A stretch of 64,000 nucleotides of DNA from an uncultured Oxalobacter sp. (GCA_905202055.1 CAJKQK010000004.1:1-64000), one strand, 5' to 3'; positions 26,886-36,770 are shown, counted from the first letter of the stretch. The notes: generated by a model not told the origin, from the letters alone. Numbers and translations are program-made.

Positions 26886-27731
26886 ATGAAACGAGTGACG
26901 CTTTTACTGGCTGCGATATTATCGGGAGCCGTTCTTCTTTCAGGATGCCAGAGTACGACTGCCGGAGGCGCCACCAACTCGTCCCGAAGCCAGCTGCTTT
27001 TGATTTCGTCAGCCGATGTCAATGCGGGCGCTGCCACAGCGTATAAAAAAGAACTGACCAAAGCCCGCGCATCCAACGCACTGAATACGAACGCCAGCTA
27101 TACCAGACGGGTCAACAATGTTTCAAAACGTCTTATCGCGCAGGTCGGCGTATTTCGGCCTGACGCCCTGAAATGGAACTGGGAAGTCAATGTCCTGAAC
27201 AGCAACGAAGTGAACGCTTACTGCATGCCTGGCGGAAAAATCGCGGTTTATACCGGCATCATCAGCAAGCTGAATCTGACGGACGATGAACTGGCGGCGG
27301 TCATCGGCCACGAAATCGCTCATGCCCTTCGTGAACACAGCCGCGAACAGATTTCCCAGCAGATCGCGACAGAACAGACCATATCGCTTGTCGGTGCACT
27401 GGCAGGGCTCGGTTCGACTTCCCAATCGCTGGCAGGACAGGCAAGCCAGCTGGTCATCGGGTTGCCGTTTTCGAGAAAAATGGAAACCGAGGCGGATGTG
27501 ATGGGAATGGAATTGATGGCCCGTGCCGGCTATAACCCGGAAGCCGCCGTCAATGTCTGGAAAAAAATGGCTCAACTCGGTGGCGGTTCGTCACCGGAAT
27601 TCCTTTCGACCCATCCATCGGATTCCTCCCGCATAGCCAATTTGCAGGCGCAATTGCCGAAAGTGATGCCGCTTTACCAGGCCACCAAGACAAAAGGCAG
27701 GACAGCTGCCGCGACACGAAAAAAGAGATGA
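26886..27731 (+). CDS. M48-family metallopeptidase lipoprotein
   Basis: 281 residues. The signal peptide ends in a lipobox LLSGC (Cys21), so it is anchored by lipid on the periplasmic side. The zinc site is HEIAH (142-146), with the third ligand in ETEADVMGMELM (about 202-213), as in the M48 proteases LoiP and BepA. NAYCMPGGKIAVYTGI (110-125) is also typical. There are no TPR repeats, so it is closer to LoiP/YcaL than BepA. It probably takes part in outer-membrane protein quality control. Good ribosome site (AAGGAG). A terminator follows. Confidence 0.9.
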   Translation: MKRVTLLLAAILSGAVLLSGCQSTTAGGATNSSRSQLLLISSADVNAGAATAYKKELTKARASNALNTNASYTRRVNNVSKRLIAQVGVFRPDALKWNWEVNVLNSNEVNAYCMPGGKIAVYTGIISKLNLTDDELAAVIGHEIAHALREHSREQISQQIATEQTISLVGALAGLGSTSQSLAGQASQLVIGLPFSRKMETEADVMGMELMARAGYNPEAAVNVWKKMAQLGGGSSPEFLSTHPSDSSRIANLQAQLPKVMPLYQATKTKGRTAAATRKKR

Positions 27732-27751
27732 AGATGAGGATGTAAAAGCAG

Positions 27752-27790
27752 ATATGAAAAATCCCGCCTTGAGAGCGGGATTTTTCATAT
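27752..27790. terminator. Terminator between the M48 gene and glnS
   Basis: A long perfect stem ATATGAAAAATCCCGC / GCGGGATTTTTCATAT with a 7-nt loop between convergent genes; it can act in both directions. Confidence 0.85.
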
Positions 27791-27806
27791 CATTATTTTC
27801 TACGGC

Positions 27807-29564
27807 TTATTTCTTTTTACCCCACGAATCCCGCAGGGTGACGGAACGGTTGAATACCGGTTTTCCGGGTTGGGAATCCATGATGTCGGCGACAAAATAA
27901 CCATGGCGTTCGAACTGGTAAATGTCACCGGGCTGTGCCGCGGCAAGTCCCGGTTCAAGATATGCCTTGACGATTTCTTTCGAATCCGGATTCAGCGATT
28001 GCCGGAAATCCCGGTTATTGGCATCAGGTGAGGCATCCATGAACAGGCGGTCGTAAATCCGGACCTCGGCTTCGACCGCATGCGAACAACTGACCCAGTG
28101 GATATTGCCCTTGACCTTGTAGGTGGCACTGCCATCCGTTCCACTCCTGGAATCGGGAAAATAATTGCAATGAACCGCAGTGACGTTTCCGGCGTCATCC
28201 TGATCGTAGCCTGTACATTCGATTACATAGCCATATCGCAGACGAACGCGATTGCCCGGGAACAGACGGAAATAACCCTTTTCAGGATCAATCATGAAAT
28301 CTTCACGCTCGATCCACAATTCTTTCGTAATCGGGAAACGGCGCAAGCCCCGTTCCGGGTAATGCGGATGAACGGGCGACGTACATTCTTCCTGCAGGTT
28401 GTCCGGGAAGTTGTCGATAATCAGTTTCAGTGGATGCAACACAGCTGCCGCTCTTGGCGCTTTCGGGTCGAGATCGTCTCTCAGGCTGCCTTCAAGCGTA
28501 CTCATGTCGATCCAGCCGTCTGCCTTCGCGACACCTATCCTTTCACAGAAAAGCTGGATCGATTCCGGTGTATAGCCACGACGGCGGATACCGACGATGG
28601 TCGGCATGCGGGGATCATCCCAGCCGTCGACGATTTTTTCTTCGACGAGCTGAAGGAGTTTACGTTTGCTCGTAATCGTGTAAGTCAGGTTCAGTCTGGC
28701 GAATTCATACTGATGTGGCACAGGCTTTTCAAGGAACCCGCCGACAACGCGACCGTCCGGCAATGTCGTCGTTTCAGTCAGACGTTCCAGAATCCAGTCG
28801 TAAAACGGTCTGTGATCCTGAAATTCCAGCGTACAAATCGAGTGTGTGATGTTTTCGAGCGCATCGGAAATCGGATGCGTGAAATCATACATCGGATAGA
28901 TGTTCCATTTGTCGCCCGTCCTGTGATGGTAAGCGTGACGAATACGGTAAATGACCGGATCGCGCATGTTCATATTGGGCGATGCCATATCGATTCTGGC
29001 GCGCAGGACACGCGAACCGTCTGGAAATTCTCCTGCCTTCATACGTCTGAACAGATCGAGCGATTCTGCTGCCGGACGATCCCGAAATGGCGAGTCTTTG
29101 CCGGGTTCGGAAAAACTGCCCCGATTTTTGGCCATTTCTTCCGGTGTCTGATCGTCAACATAAGCATGACCGGCCTCAATCAGATATTCAGCCATCATAT
29201 ACAGCGTGTCGAAATAATCGCTTGCGTAATGAAGATAAGACGTTCCACCTTGTTCCCAACTGAACCCAAGCCACTGAACGCTATCTTTGATCGTGTCGAC
29301 GAATTCCTGGTCTTCCTTGGTCGGATTGGTGTCGTCGAACCGAAGATGGCAACGCCCGGCGTAATCTCTTGCCAGGCCGAAATTCAGGCAAATCGATTTG
29401 GCATGTCCGATATGGAGATAACCGTTCGGTTCCGGCGGGAAACGGGTAATGACTTTGGGCATACCCGGACGTTCATATGTGCCCTTTTCGTTATCGGACT
29501 CGATAATGGCACGCAGAAAATTGGATGTTGGCGTGGAATTGCTATTTTTGTTATCGGCGTTCAT
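27807..29564 (-). CDS. glnS: Glutaminyl-tRNA synthetase
   Basis: 585 residues, class I synthetase. It charges tRNA-Gln directly with glutamine. Signatures: ITRFPPEPNGYLHIGHAKSICLNFGLA (about 38-64, HIGH motif), LRFDDTNPTKEDQEFV (about 72-87) and the KMSKS-like TSKRKLLQLVEE (about 277-288). The C-terminal beta-barrel anticodon domain ends near RDSWGKKK. It has an Asn/Ser-rich N-terminus of about 20 residues before the core. Divergent from the NarL-type regulator. Confidence 0.97.
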   Translation of the reverse strand: MNADNKNSNSTPTSNFLRAIIESDNEKGTYERPGMPKVITRFPPEPNGYLHIGHAKSICLNFGLARDYAGRCHLRFDDTNPTKEDQEFVDTIKDSVQWLGFSWEQGGTSYLHYASDYFDTLYMMAEYLIEAGHAYVDDQTPEEMAKNRGSFSEPGKDSPFRDRPAAESLDLFRRMKAGEFPDGSRVLRARIDMASPNMNMRDPVIYRIRHAYHHRTGDKWNIYPMYDFTHPISDALENITHSICTLEFQDHRPFYDWILERLTETTTLPDGRVVGGFLEKPVPHQYEFARLNLTYTITSKRKLLQLVEEKIVDGWDDPRMPTIVGIRRRGYTPESIQLFCERIGVAKADGWIDMSTLEGSLRDDLDPKAPRAAAVLHPLKLIIDNFPDNLQEECTSPVHPHYPERGLRRFPITKELWIEREDFMIDPEKGYFRLFPGNRVRLRYGYVIECTGYDQDDAGNVTAVHCNYFPDSRSGTDGSATYKVKGNIHWVSCSHAVEAEVRIYDRLFMDASPDANNRDFRQSLNPDSKEIVKAYLEPGLAAAQPGDIYQFERHGYFVADIMDSQPGKPVFNRSVTLRDSWGKKK

Positions 29565-29714
29565 GACTTGAATTTAAAAAACGAGTAAGCTACATTTTAC
29601 CGCGACAATGCATAATGTAGTGCATCGTCACAGTATCTGTTTGACTTATTGGCACTATCGGCAGTTAAATGCGGATTAATCCGGCTTTTCAATCATTCAT
29701 CCCTGGACAACGAT

Positions 29715-30359
29715 ATGATCAGAATTGTTATTGCGGACGACCATACCCTGATGCGAGAAGGCCTGAAACGGATATTTGAAGGCAATCATGAAATTACTGT
29801 AGTCGACGAAGCCATCGATGGTTTTTCTGTCATCAATCTGGTCAGAAAAGGAGGATTCGACTTGCTGTTGCTTGATCTGTCGATGCCGGGAAGAAGCGGA
29901 ATCGACCTGATTCGCCAGATCCGGACTGAAGCACCCAGACTGCCCATTCTGGTGCTGACAATGTACGAAGAAGAACAATATGCCGTCCGTTCCATCCGAG
30001 CCGGTGCACAAGGTTATCTCACCAAGGAAAGTGCCGGTGACCAGCTCGTCAACGCCATCAAAAAAGTCGCTTCCGGCCGGCCTTACATCAGCATGGAAAT
30101 CGCCGAACAGCTTGCTCTCGGCATAATGACCCCTGAAAAGGAAATGCCCCATACGCAACTCTCTGACAGGGAATTCGAAGTTTTCAATCTGCTTGCCACT
30201 GGCAAATCCATTACGGATATCGGAACGCAATTACACTTGAGCGTTAAGACAGTAAGCACTCACAAATCAAGGATTCTGAACAAAATGGGCATGCATTCAC
30301 TGGCTGAAATCGTCCAGTATGCCGTTACGCACAACCTGCTTGCCCCTTTTGAAGGCTGA
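29715..30359 (+). CDS. NarL/FixJ-family response regulator, orphan
   Basis: 214 residues from the ATG at 29715 (MIRIVIADDHTLMREGLKRI). Receiver domain: Asp8 and Asp9 acidic pair, phospho-acceptor Asp54 in LLLLDLSMPG, Lys in YLTKES (about 105). The C-terminal LuxR-type helix-turn-helix is LSDREFEVFNLLATGKSITDIGTQLHLSVKTVSTHKSRILNKM (about 151-193). It resembles UvrY/GacA-type regulators. No histidine kinase is adjacent. A start at 29649 would add 22 residues without receiver homology, so I prefer the later ATG. Confidence 0.9.
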   Translation: MIRIVIADDHTLMREGLKRIFEGNHEITVVDEAIDGFSVINLVRKGGFDLLLLDLSMPGRSGIDLIRQIRTEAPRLPILVLTMYEEEQYAVRSIRAGAQGYLTKESAGDQLVNAIKKVASGRPYISMEIAEQLALGIMTPEKEMPHTQLSDREFEVFNLLATGKSITDIGTQLHLSVKTVSTHKSRILNKMGMHSLAEIVQYAVTHNLLAPFEG

Positions 30360-30374
30360 TTATTCCCGTTGCAA

Positions 30375-30986
30375 TCAGCTTGTTTTTTTCTTGCTGCCGA
30401 TCTTGCTTTCTTTTCCGGAAAGCAGATTGCCAATATTTTTCCAGTGACGGCTGATCAAAAAAGCGCTCATGACCACAATCGCTATGAAATAGAGATTGAA
30501 TCCGTAAAGCAATCCATAATAGATCGGCGCGAGAATCGCCGAAATGAGGGCCGATAAAGATGAATAACGTGTCAAAACCGCAACACACAGCCATGTCGCC
30601 AGAACGAGCAAACCCAGCCAGGGACTGATACCCAACAAAACACCCAATGCCGTTGCGACGCCTTTTCCACCCTTGAAACGGGCGAAAACCGGGAAGAGAT
30701 GTCCAAGGAACACAGCAACGCAGACCATTGCAATGCCGGTTTCATCAAGTTGAAAATCCGGGCCGAAATGAAATGCCATCCATACGGCAAACCAGCCTTT
30801 TGCAGCGTCTCCAGACAGCGTCAGGAGGGCAGCGAGTTTGTTTCCACTCCTCAAAACGTTGGTTGCACCCGGGTTTTTGGAGCCGTATGTGCGTGGATCG
30901 GCCAGTCCGAATATCTTGCTGAAAATCAGCGCAAAGGAAACGGAACCGACAAGATAAGCTGCAATGACAAATAAGACCGTATTCAT
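30375..30986 (-). CDS. plsY: Acyl-phosphate:glycerol-3-phosphate acyltransferase
   Basis: 203 residues from the ATG at 30986 ([22 protein letters not shown]). An integral inner-membrane enzyme that makes lysophosphatidic acid from acyl phosphate, the first step of phospholipid synthesis. The conserved PlsY blocks are present: [21 protein letters not shown] (about 30-50), LSGDAAKGW (about 56-64) and [15 protein letters not shown] (about 102-116). Convergent with the response-regulator gene, ending 16 bp from it. Confidence 0.95.
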   Translation of the reverse strand: MNTVLFVIAAYLVGSVSFALIFSKIFGLADPRTYGSKNPGATNVLRSGNKLAALLTLSGDAAKGWFAVWMAFHFGPDFQLDETGIAMVCVAVFLGHLFPVFARFKGGKGVATALGVLLGISPWLGLLVLATWLCVAVLTRYSSLSALISAILAPIYYGLLYGFNLYFIAIVVMSAFLISRHWKNIGNLLSGKESKIGSKKKTS

Positions 30987-31122
30987 ATTTTCAAGGGGCC
31001 ATATCTTGTGACAAAACAAAATATGGTTACGATGGCATTAGAAATAATGGTAGCGTTTGCTAAGATAGTAAAAATCAGAAAATTGTTGCCTATGTCCGCA
31101 TTGTAGTGGCGAAAGGAAAATT

Positions 31123-32088
31123 ATGCAGCAGGAAATTCGACTTGCGACCTTCAACGTGCGTAATCTGGTATTGCCGGATACCGCTTATTACGACGATCTT
31201 CCGGCCTATACGCAGGATGAGTATGAAGCGAAAACGGAATGGATTGCAAAAAAGATTGATCAGTCCGAAGCTGATGTCATCGGATTTCAGGAAATCTTTT
31301 CAAAAAGAGCGCTGGAACATGTGGTTGCAAAAACCCGGCTTTACCGTGATGCCGAACTGATCTGTTTCGACCGGAACAATCCTCCCGCGACACTGAAACC
31401 ACAGGTCGCTTTACTGACACGGCTGCCAATGGCCGGTTCAGCCCAGTCACACCAGACATTTCCCAGGCAATTCGAGATCACTCTCCCGATAACGGAAACG
31501 GTCATCAACCAGTTTTCCCGCCCGGTTCTCGAAGCGCCCGTTTTGCTTCCAAACGGACAGATACTGAATATTTACGTCGTTCACCTGAAATCGAAACGGC
31601 CGGATTTCCTTAGTTTCGTCAACAAATCGGACCCGTACCAGTATGGTCTTGCGGCCCTGCGTTCCCTGATGAGGCGCTCTGCCGATGCACTCGGTGTCCG
31701 GGCACTCGTATCGGAATTCAGGGCGAACAACGCGCTGCCAATAGCCATTCTGGGTGACTTCAACGATTTTTCACTTGCCATTACCACGACGATCGTTTCC
31801 GGACAGGAACATGAAAGTGAGCAGCCACTTCCACCCTTTTACAAACTTTACGATTGCTACGAAATCCAGACCGACCCGGCCCTGAATCAGGACAAGATTC
31901 TGCGTTTTATGGAGGAAAACGGGACGGCAAGAATCGATCATATCTTTGTTTCCGAGGAATTCACGGAAGAAACCGGATACATTACAGGAGCGATTAAGCG
32001 AATGATCTATCTTCCGAACGAAGGGGGACCGGAAAGAATCGAAATGTCAGACCATACTCTTGCATTTGCGACAATCCGGCTCAGTTAG
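31123..32088 (+). CDS. Endonuclease/exonuclease/phosphatase (EEP) family protein
   Basis: 321 residues, no signal peptide. DNase I-like metallo-hydrolase fold: LATFNVRNL (7-15, metal Asn), DVIGFQEIF (about 51-59, metal Glu), VHLKSKRPDF (about 152-161), ILGDFND (about 208-214) and ARIDHIFVS (about 268-276) with a final SDHTLAFATI (catalytic His). The whole catalytic set is intact. The substrate (DNA, phospholipid or sugar phosphate) cannot be told. A ribosome site (AAAGGA) lies 6 nt upstream. Convergent with xerD. Confidence 0.87.
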   Translation: MQQEIRLATFNVRNLVLPDTAYYDDLPAYTQDEYEAKTEWIAKKIDQSEADVIGFQEIFSKRALEHVVAKTRLYRDAELICFDRNNPPATLKPQVALLTRLPMAGSAQSHQTFPRQFEITLPITETVINQFSRPVLEAPVLLPNGQILNIYVVHLKSKRPDFLSFVNKSDPYQYGLAALRSLMRRSADALGVRALVSEFRANNALPIAILGDFNDFSLAITTTIVSGQEHESEQPLPPFYKLYDCYEIQTDPALNQDKILRFMEENGTARIDHIFVSEEFTEETGYITGAIKRMIYLPNEGGPERIEMSDHTLAFATIRLS

Positions 32089-32119
32089 GTACGCCAGAAA
32101 AAGCAGGAAAGGAAAAACA

Positions 32120-33067
32120 TCAGGATGGAGGCTCATCTCCAGCAGAGCTTCCCCGCGGGTGATGCATGGCATGTAACTGTTTGAGGCGCTGTTGGGCAAC
32201 ATGCGTATAAATCTGGGTCGTCGATATATCGGCATGTCCCAGCAATAATTGCACCACTCTCAAATCGGCCCCGTGATTCAATAAATGGGTGGCAAAAGCA
32301 TGCCTTAGCGTGTGCGGTGACAGGGGCTCATGAATTCGCGACTGCAATGCGTATTTTTTTATCAGTGTCCAGAACATCTGCCGCGTCATGGCCGTTCCCC
32401 TCGCCGTCACAAACAGATAATCCGACATTTTCCCGGACAGAATCTGGCTCCTGCTATCCTGCATATATCGTTCCAGCCAGAGCCGCGCTTCTTCACCGAA
32501 CGGAACAAGCCGTGTTTTTTCTCCTTTTCCGATAATGCGCAACACGCCCTCGTTCATACCGACTTCAACCAGCTTCAGATTCACCAGCTCGGACACACGC
32601 AATCCGCTTGCATACATCAGTTCGATCATGGTCCTGTCACGCAAACCTAACGGCTTTTCCTGGTCGGGAGCAGCCAGAAGCGCCTCGACCTGAGTCTCGG
32701 ATAGAGTTTTCGGAAATCGTGCAGGCTGTTTGGCTGACCGGAGTTTCAGGCAGGGATTTTCAGTGATGCGCCCCAAACGGACTTGCAGGTGATAAAAGCG
32801 TTTCAATACGGTCAAACGGCGATTTGCCGAAGTTGGCTTCGATTCGGCATGACGCGCCAAAAAATAATCGTTCAGATGGGTTTGGCCGACCTTCAAAAGA
32901 TCGGTGTCAGGACAGTTTTTTTCCAGCCAGTGGACAAACACCAGAAGATCCCGACGATATGCGTCCAGTGTATTTTTCGATAATCCATCTTCGAGCCAGA
33001 CCGTATCGCAAAACTCATCAACAAAAGAGTTATTGGCAGAAGAAACGGGCTTGTGTTTTTCCGTCAT
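32120..33067 (-). CDS. xerD: Tyrosine recombinase XerD
   Basis: 315 residues from the ATG at 33067; the frame stays open about 50 codons further upstream, but that part overlaps ogt. XerD with XerC resolves chromosome dimers at dif. The catalytic set is complete: Arg157 (SGLRVSELVNL), Lys181 (IIGKGEKTR), His252 and Arg255 (PHTLRHAFATHLL), His278 (LLGHADIS) and nucleophile Tyr287 (TQIYTHV). The N-terminal SAM-like core-binding domain covers about 10-100. Its ATG overlaps the stop codon of the damaged ogt gene (ATGA), so the two are probably co-transcribed. Confidence 0.95.
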   Translation of the reverse strand: MTEKHKPVSSANNSFVDEFCDTVWLEDGLSKNTLDAYRRDLLVFVHWLEKNCPDTDLLKVGQTHLNDYFLARHAESKPTSANRRLTVLKRFYHLQVRLGRITENPCLKLRSAKQPARFPKTLSETQVEALLAAPDQEKPLGLRDRTMIELMYASGLRVSELVNLKLVEVGMNEGVLRIIGKGEKTRLVPFGEEARLWLERYMQDSRSQILSGKMSDYLFVTARGTAMTRQMFWTLIKKYALQSRIHEPLSPHTLRHAFATHLLNHGADLRVVQLLLGHADISTTQIYTHVAQQRLKQLHAMHHPRGSSAGDEPPS

Positions 33068-33562
33068 GCGTGCAGAAAACCTTCGTGTTTCAATAACCAG
33101 AATTTCGTCTGAACCAGAGGATGGGATGGATCGCCTTCCCCGACAGGCCCTTTGGGACTGGAAATGGCAATTGCCCGATGACTCGGGATATAAAGTGCCA
33201 GCGGGTTTGCTTCGCAAGCATCACTGATCACCTCAGGTGAAAAATGGAGGATACTGCCCAATTCCCCACAGGTTTTAACCTCCCAGCATGAAATTGCCAT
33301 CAATTCCATCCATATTTTTCGGTGAATCACAGTACCGTCCACATCAACAGGCAAATTCAGTCGTATTCCGGGCCGAGTCAGATAATGCTGTATCTGCCCG
33401 AACGCTTCAGCCGATAAGGCATCATGAGGTTTTTTCCAGAAATATACCCGGAAAAATATGGATAGCCTTGATTTTTTCAAATGGCGTCCACACACCGACA
33501 GAACCAAAAGAAGTTTTGACAACAGCACTGCAGGTTTCCGGTAACAGGATTTTGGCGTTCAT
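33064..33562 (-). pseudogene. ogt: Methylated-DNA--protein-cysteine methyltransferase, frameshifted and lacking the catalytic cysteine
   Basis: The first frame from the ATG at 33562 reads MNAKILLPETCSAVVKTSFG, then SVGVWTPFEKIKAIHIFPGIFLEK, and stops. The second frame continues KPHDALSAEAFGQIQHYLTR through SCWEVKTCGELGSILHFSPEVISDACEANPLA to the active-site region. The shift is in a run of six A (T6 at 33430-33435 on the plus strand); one base fewer joins the two halves into about 165 residues, the normal Ogt length. Independently, the active-site PCHR is PSHR (codon AGT), which removes the alkyl-accepting cysteine. Neighbouring xerD is in the order common in this family of bacteria. Confidence 0.75.
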
Positions 33563-33627
33563 GATGTTGGCTGAATCAGCCGCTTGTATAAAAAGTATAT
33601 CCAGAATAAAAAATAATGGCCAAATAC

Positions 33628-34725
33628 TCAATGACTTTTTTCGGACTGGTTCAGAGCCCAGTCGATATGTTCGGTCACCATTTCCGAAACGTGTATTCTT
33701 TTTTCAGACAGTATGGTCAAAATCCGTTTTCGGAGTTTCTCGTCGGGTCCGCTCCTCAAGGCATTGCCAAGGGCCACGGCAATATTCCTGCACCAGCGTT
33801 CATAACCGATACGACGTATCGGACTGCCTTCGGTATTGTTCAGAAATTCCGTTTCTGACCATGCAAACAAATCGGCAAGCATGGCGCTGTCCAGTGCGTG
33901 CCTTGCACTGAAATCGCCGATACGTGTTTTTTCGGCAAATTTGTTCCAGGGGCAAACCAGCTGGCAATCATCGCATCCATAAATACGATTTCCCAGCAAG
34001 GGACGGAGCTCCACCGGAATGGTTCCCTTCAGCTCGATGGTCAGATAGGAAATGCATCGTCTTGCATCGATCAGTTTTTCCCTGATAATGGCCCCGGTCG
34101 GACAAGCGTCGATACAATGGTGACATTGGCCACAATGCGTCGTGACCGCCTCATCAACCGGCAGCGGCAAATCAACCAGCATTTCACCAATAAAAAACAG
34201 GGAACCGGCGTTCCTGTTTATCAAAAGATTGTTTTTCCCCTGCCAACCCAAACCGGCTTTACAGGCAAATGCAACTTCCATTACCGGGGCGGAATCGGCA
34301 AAAACCCGATAACCGAAAGAACCGATTTCTTCTTCCATACGGTCGGCCAGCTTTTGTAAACGCGACCGTATCACCCGATGGTAATCACGGCCTCTGGCAT
34401 ACATGGAAATGCGCGCAGCCAGTGCATCGTTCATTCTGGACAGCTCGACGCTTCTCCAATGGGAATTACCTGAGGAAAGATAATCCATTCTGACCGTAAT
34501 CACGCGGCGGGTACCTGGAACCAGCTCATCCGGCCGGGATCGCTTTGTCCCATGGGCTGCCATATAAATCATTTCACCGTGATAATCACTTTCCAGCCAC
34601 TCCCGGAGCCGGGTCTCGGCGATACCGGGATCGATATCGGCAACACGAAGTTCCGAAAATCCCAGTTCACAAGCCCAGGATTTGATTTTTACAACAAAAT
34701 CAGTTAATTGCCCTTCGAATTTCAT
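33628..34725 (-). CDS. queG: Epoxyqueuosine reductase QueG
   Basis: 365 residues from the ATG at 34725. Last step of queuosine formation in tRNA, a cobalamin- and iron-sulfur-dependent reductase. Two [4Fe-4S] sites: CGQCHHCIDACPTGAI (about 189-204) and CDDCQLVCPWN (about 242-252). CISYLTIELKG (about 215-225) and DSAPVMEVAFACKAGLGWQGKNNLLI (about 136-161) are family blocks. The HEAT-like C-terminal stretch is shortened but present. Divergent from tsaE, as in many proteobacteria. Confidence 0.95.
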   Translation of the reverse strand: MKFEGQLTDFVVKIKSWACELGFSELRVADIDPGIAETRLREWLESDYHGEMIYMAAHGTKRSRPDELVPGTRRVITVRMDYLSSGNSHWRSVELSRMNDALAARISMYARGRDYHRVIRSRLQKLADRMEEEIGSFGYRVFADSAPVMEVAFACKAGLGWQGKNNLLINRNAGSLFFIGEMLVDLPLPVDEAVTTHCGQCHHCIDACPTGAIIREKLIDARRCISYLTIELKGTIPVELRPLLGNRIYGCDDCQLVCPWNKFAEKTRIGDFSARHALDSAMLADLFAWSETEFLNNTEGSPIRRIGYERWCRNIAVALGNALRSGPDEKLRKRILTILSEKRIHVSEMVTEHIDWALNQSEKSH

Positions 34726-34836
34726 CAAAATTAACAAAACTTATTGCATAAAACGGGAGGATTATTGGTACTATATGACGAATCGCTCATGAATAGTAAA
34801 AATTGTCCCTTTGGAGTGATTTGAAACATTTCATCA

Positions 34837-35322
34837 ATGCAACAACTGACATTTTATTTAAACGACGAACCCGACACGTGCGAATTGGGAAAATCCCTTG
34901 CCCGCGTATTGGAAAGTGGTCTCAAAATCTATTTGCATGGCGATCTGGGGTCCGGAAAAACGACTTTGACCCGTGCCTTACTGAAAGAAGCGGGACATTC
35001 AGGCAAAGTCAAAAGCCCGACTTATACTCTGGTTGAACCTTACGTCATCGAATTGAACGGTCATGCCGTCGATTTGCTGCATTTTGATTTATATCGAATG
35101 AGTTGTCCCGAAGAGTTTCTGGAAGCGGGTTTTCGGGATCATTTCAACGAAGAAACGGTCTGTCTCATCGAATGGGCGGAAAAAGCGGCATCCGCTTTGC
35201 CTGCTGCCGATATCGATGTTTCTTTTGAAATAAGCGGGGATGGCAGAACGGTCGTGCTGCGATCCATTTCCGAAAAAGGTTCCCGCTGCCTGGAAAATTT
35301 GCGTTTTGTGCCTCACTCATGA
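34837..35322 (+). CDS. tsaE: tRNA threonylcarbamoyladenosine biosynthesis ATPase TsaE
   Basis: 161 residues. P-loop HGDLGSGKTTLTRALL (34-49), then SPTYTLVEPY (about 61-70), LLHFDLYRM (about 80-88) and LIEWAEKA (about 110-117), all typical of TsaE. It works with TsaD (4284-5309) and TsaB in t6A synthesis. It lies 8 bp before amiC, a conserved pairing. Confidence 0.96.
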   Translation: MQQLTFYLNDEPDTCELGKSLARVLESGLKIYLHGDLGSGKTTLTRALLKEAGHSGKVKSPTYTLVEPYVIELNGHAVDLLHFDLYRMSCPEEFLEAGFRDHFNEETVCLIEWAEKAASALPAADIDVSFEISGDGRTVVLRSISEKGSRCLENLRFVPHS

Positions 35323-35330
35323 GCTGAAAG

Positions 35331-36650
35331 ATGAAACTGTCATTTAGCAAACCCTTTGGCTGGGCTTATTTATTGTTACTGTCGTTCATCTGTGCGATGT
35401 CCTTTCCGACATCGGCAATCAGTGGTGATATTGTGGCTGTGAGAACCTGGCCTGCAGAAGACTATACCCGCATCACACTGGAACATGACGGAAATGTCAA
35501 AGCCAAACATTTCCTGCTTTCCAACCCCAACCGGCTGGTCGTCGATGTTGAAGGTGCTCAACTCAATGGTGCGTTAAAAGAACTGATTTCAAAAATTCAG
35601 GCGGACGATCCCTATATCCAGCATGTGCGTGTCGGCCAGTTGAACCCTGCTACTGTCCGTCTGGTATTCGATCTGAAAGTAGCGGTAAACCCTCAGGTAT
35701 TCTCTTTGAATCCGGTCGGCAAATACAAGCACCGTCTCGTTCTCGATCTTTATCCGAAAGACCCGATCGATCCGATCGCTGCACTCATTTTAAAAGGCGA
35801 ATGGAAAACCGAACCGGAACCGGTAAAAACAGCGGTTATCACCCCCCCCAGAAAATCGGCTGTCATCGATCCGCCTGCGTCGACTTCAAAAACGTCTTTC
35901 TCTCCTCCGGTTGCCTCCCAACCTGAAAAGATGCAGCTGAAAAGAATGGTTACCATCGTGATCGATCCTGGTCATGGTGGAGAAGATTCGGGAGCCATCG
36001 GAGCAAGAGGAAGCAAGGAAAAAGACGTCGTTCTTTCTATCGGAAAACGTCTCAAGGCGAAAATAGAACAGCAACCGAACATGCGTGTGGTCATGACCCG
36101 TAACGCAGACTTTTTCGTGCCCCTGGGAACGCGTGTTCAAAAAGCACGCGCTGTCCAGGCAGACCTGTTCATTTCCATTCACGCGGATGCATTCGTCCAG
36201 CCTTCTGCACGGGGTTCCTCTGTCTTTGTCCTGTCGGAAAAAGGCGCCTCTTCAACCGCGGCCCGCTGGCTCGCCAAACGCGAAAATGCGGCTGACCTGA
36301 TCGGTGGCGTCAACATCAAGAAACACGACCGTCAGCTGGCGAGCGTCCTTCTGGATCTTTCCACAACGGCACAGATCAACAGCAGCATGAAACTGGGAAA
36401 TGCCGTATTAAGGGAAATGGGAGGCATCAACAAACTGCATAAAGGCTCCGTCGAGCAGGCGGCATTCGCCGTTCTCAAAGCACCTGACATACCAAGCATT
36501 CTGGTGGAAACCGCCTTTATTTCCAATCCGGAAGAGGAAGCCAAGTTAAACGACGATGCCCATCAGGACCGGGTTGCCGACGCCATTATGAACGGGGTGA
36601 AAAAATACTTCGCCAAAAACCCGCCGCGTGCAAGAAACAACCTGATTTAA
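35331..36650 (+). CDS. amiC: N-acetylmuramoyl-L-alanine amidase AmiC-type (AMIN + Amidase_3)
   Basis: 439 residues. A signal peptide of about 33 residues (hydrophobic core WAYLLLLSFICAMSF) is followed by an AMIN domain (about 35-140, septal targeting) and a Pro/Lys/Thr linker (about 150-200). The zinc amidase domain has TIVIDPGHGGEDSGAIGARGSKEKDVVL (about 206-233), DLFISIHADAF (about 278-288) and PSILVETAFISNPEEEAKL (about 385-403, catalytic Glu). It splits daughter-cell peptidoglycan in the periplasm and is usually activated by EnvC/NlpD. A short GC hairpin CCCGGTTT/AAACCGGG (36671-36689) follows without a T-tract. Confidence 0.93.
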   Translation: MKLSFSKPFGWAYLLLLSFICAMSFPTSAISGDIVAVRTWPAEDYTRITLEHDGNVKAKHFLLSNPNRLVVDVEGAQLNGALKELISKIQADDPYIQHVRVGQLNPATVRLVFDLKVAVNPQVFSLNPVGKYKHRLVLDLYPKDPIDPIAALILKGEWKTEPEPVKTAVITPPRKSAVIDPPASTSKTSFSPPVASQPEKMQLKRMVTIVIDPGHGGEDSGAIGARGSKEKDVVLSIGKRLKAKIEQQPNMRVVMTRNADFFVPLGTRVQKARAVQADLFISIHADAFVQPSARGSSVFVLSEKGASSTAARWLAKRENAADLIGGVNIKKHDRQLASVLLDLSTTAQINSSMKLGNAVLREMGGINKLHKGSVEQAAFAVLKAPDIPSILVETAFISNPEEEAKLNDDAHQDRVADAIMNGVKKYFAKNPPRARNNLI

Positions 36651-36770
36651 GGGAGATTTAATTTGATGGCCCCGGTTTAAAAAACCGGGTATCGGCAAGC
36701 CAATTGAGGTAGAATACTGCCTGCATTGTTCGAGTCAGGAAATTGGCCGGCTTGAATGACGTTTCTTACC

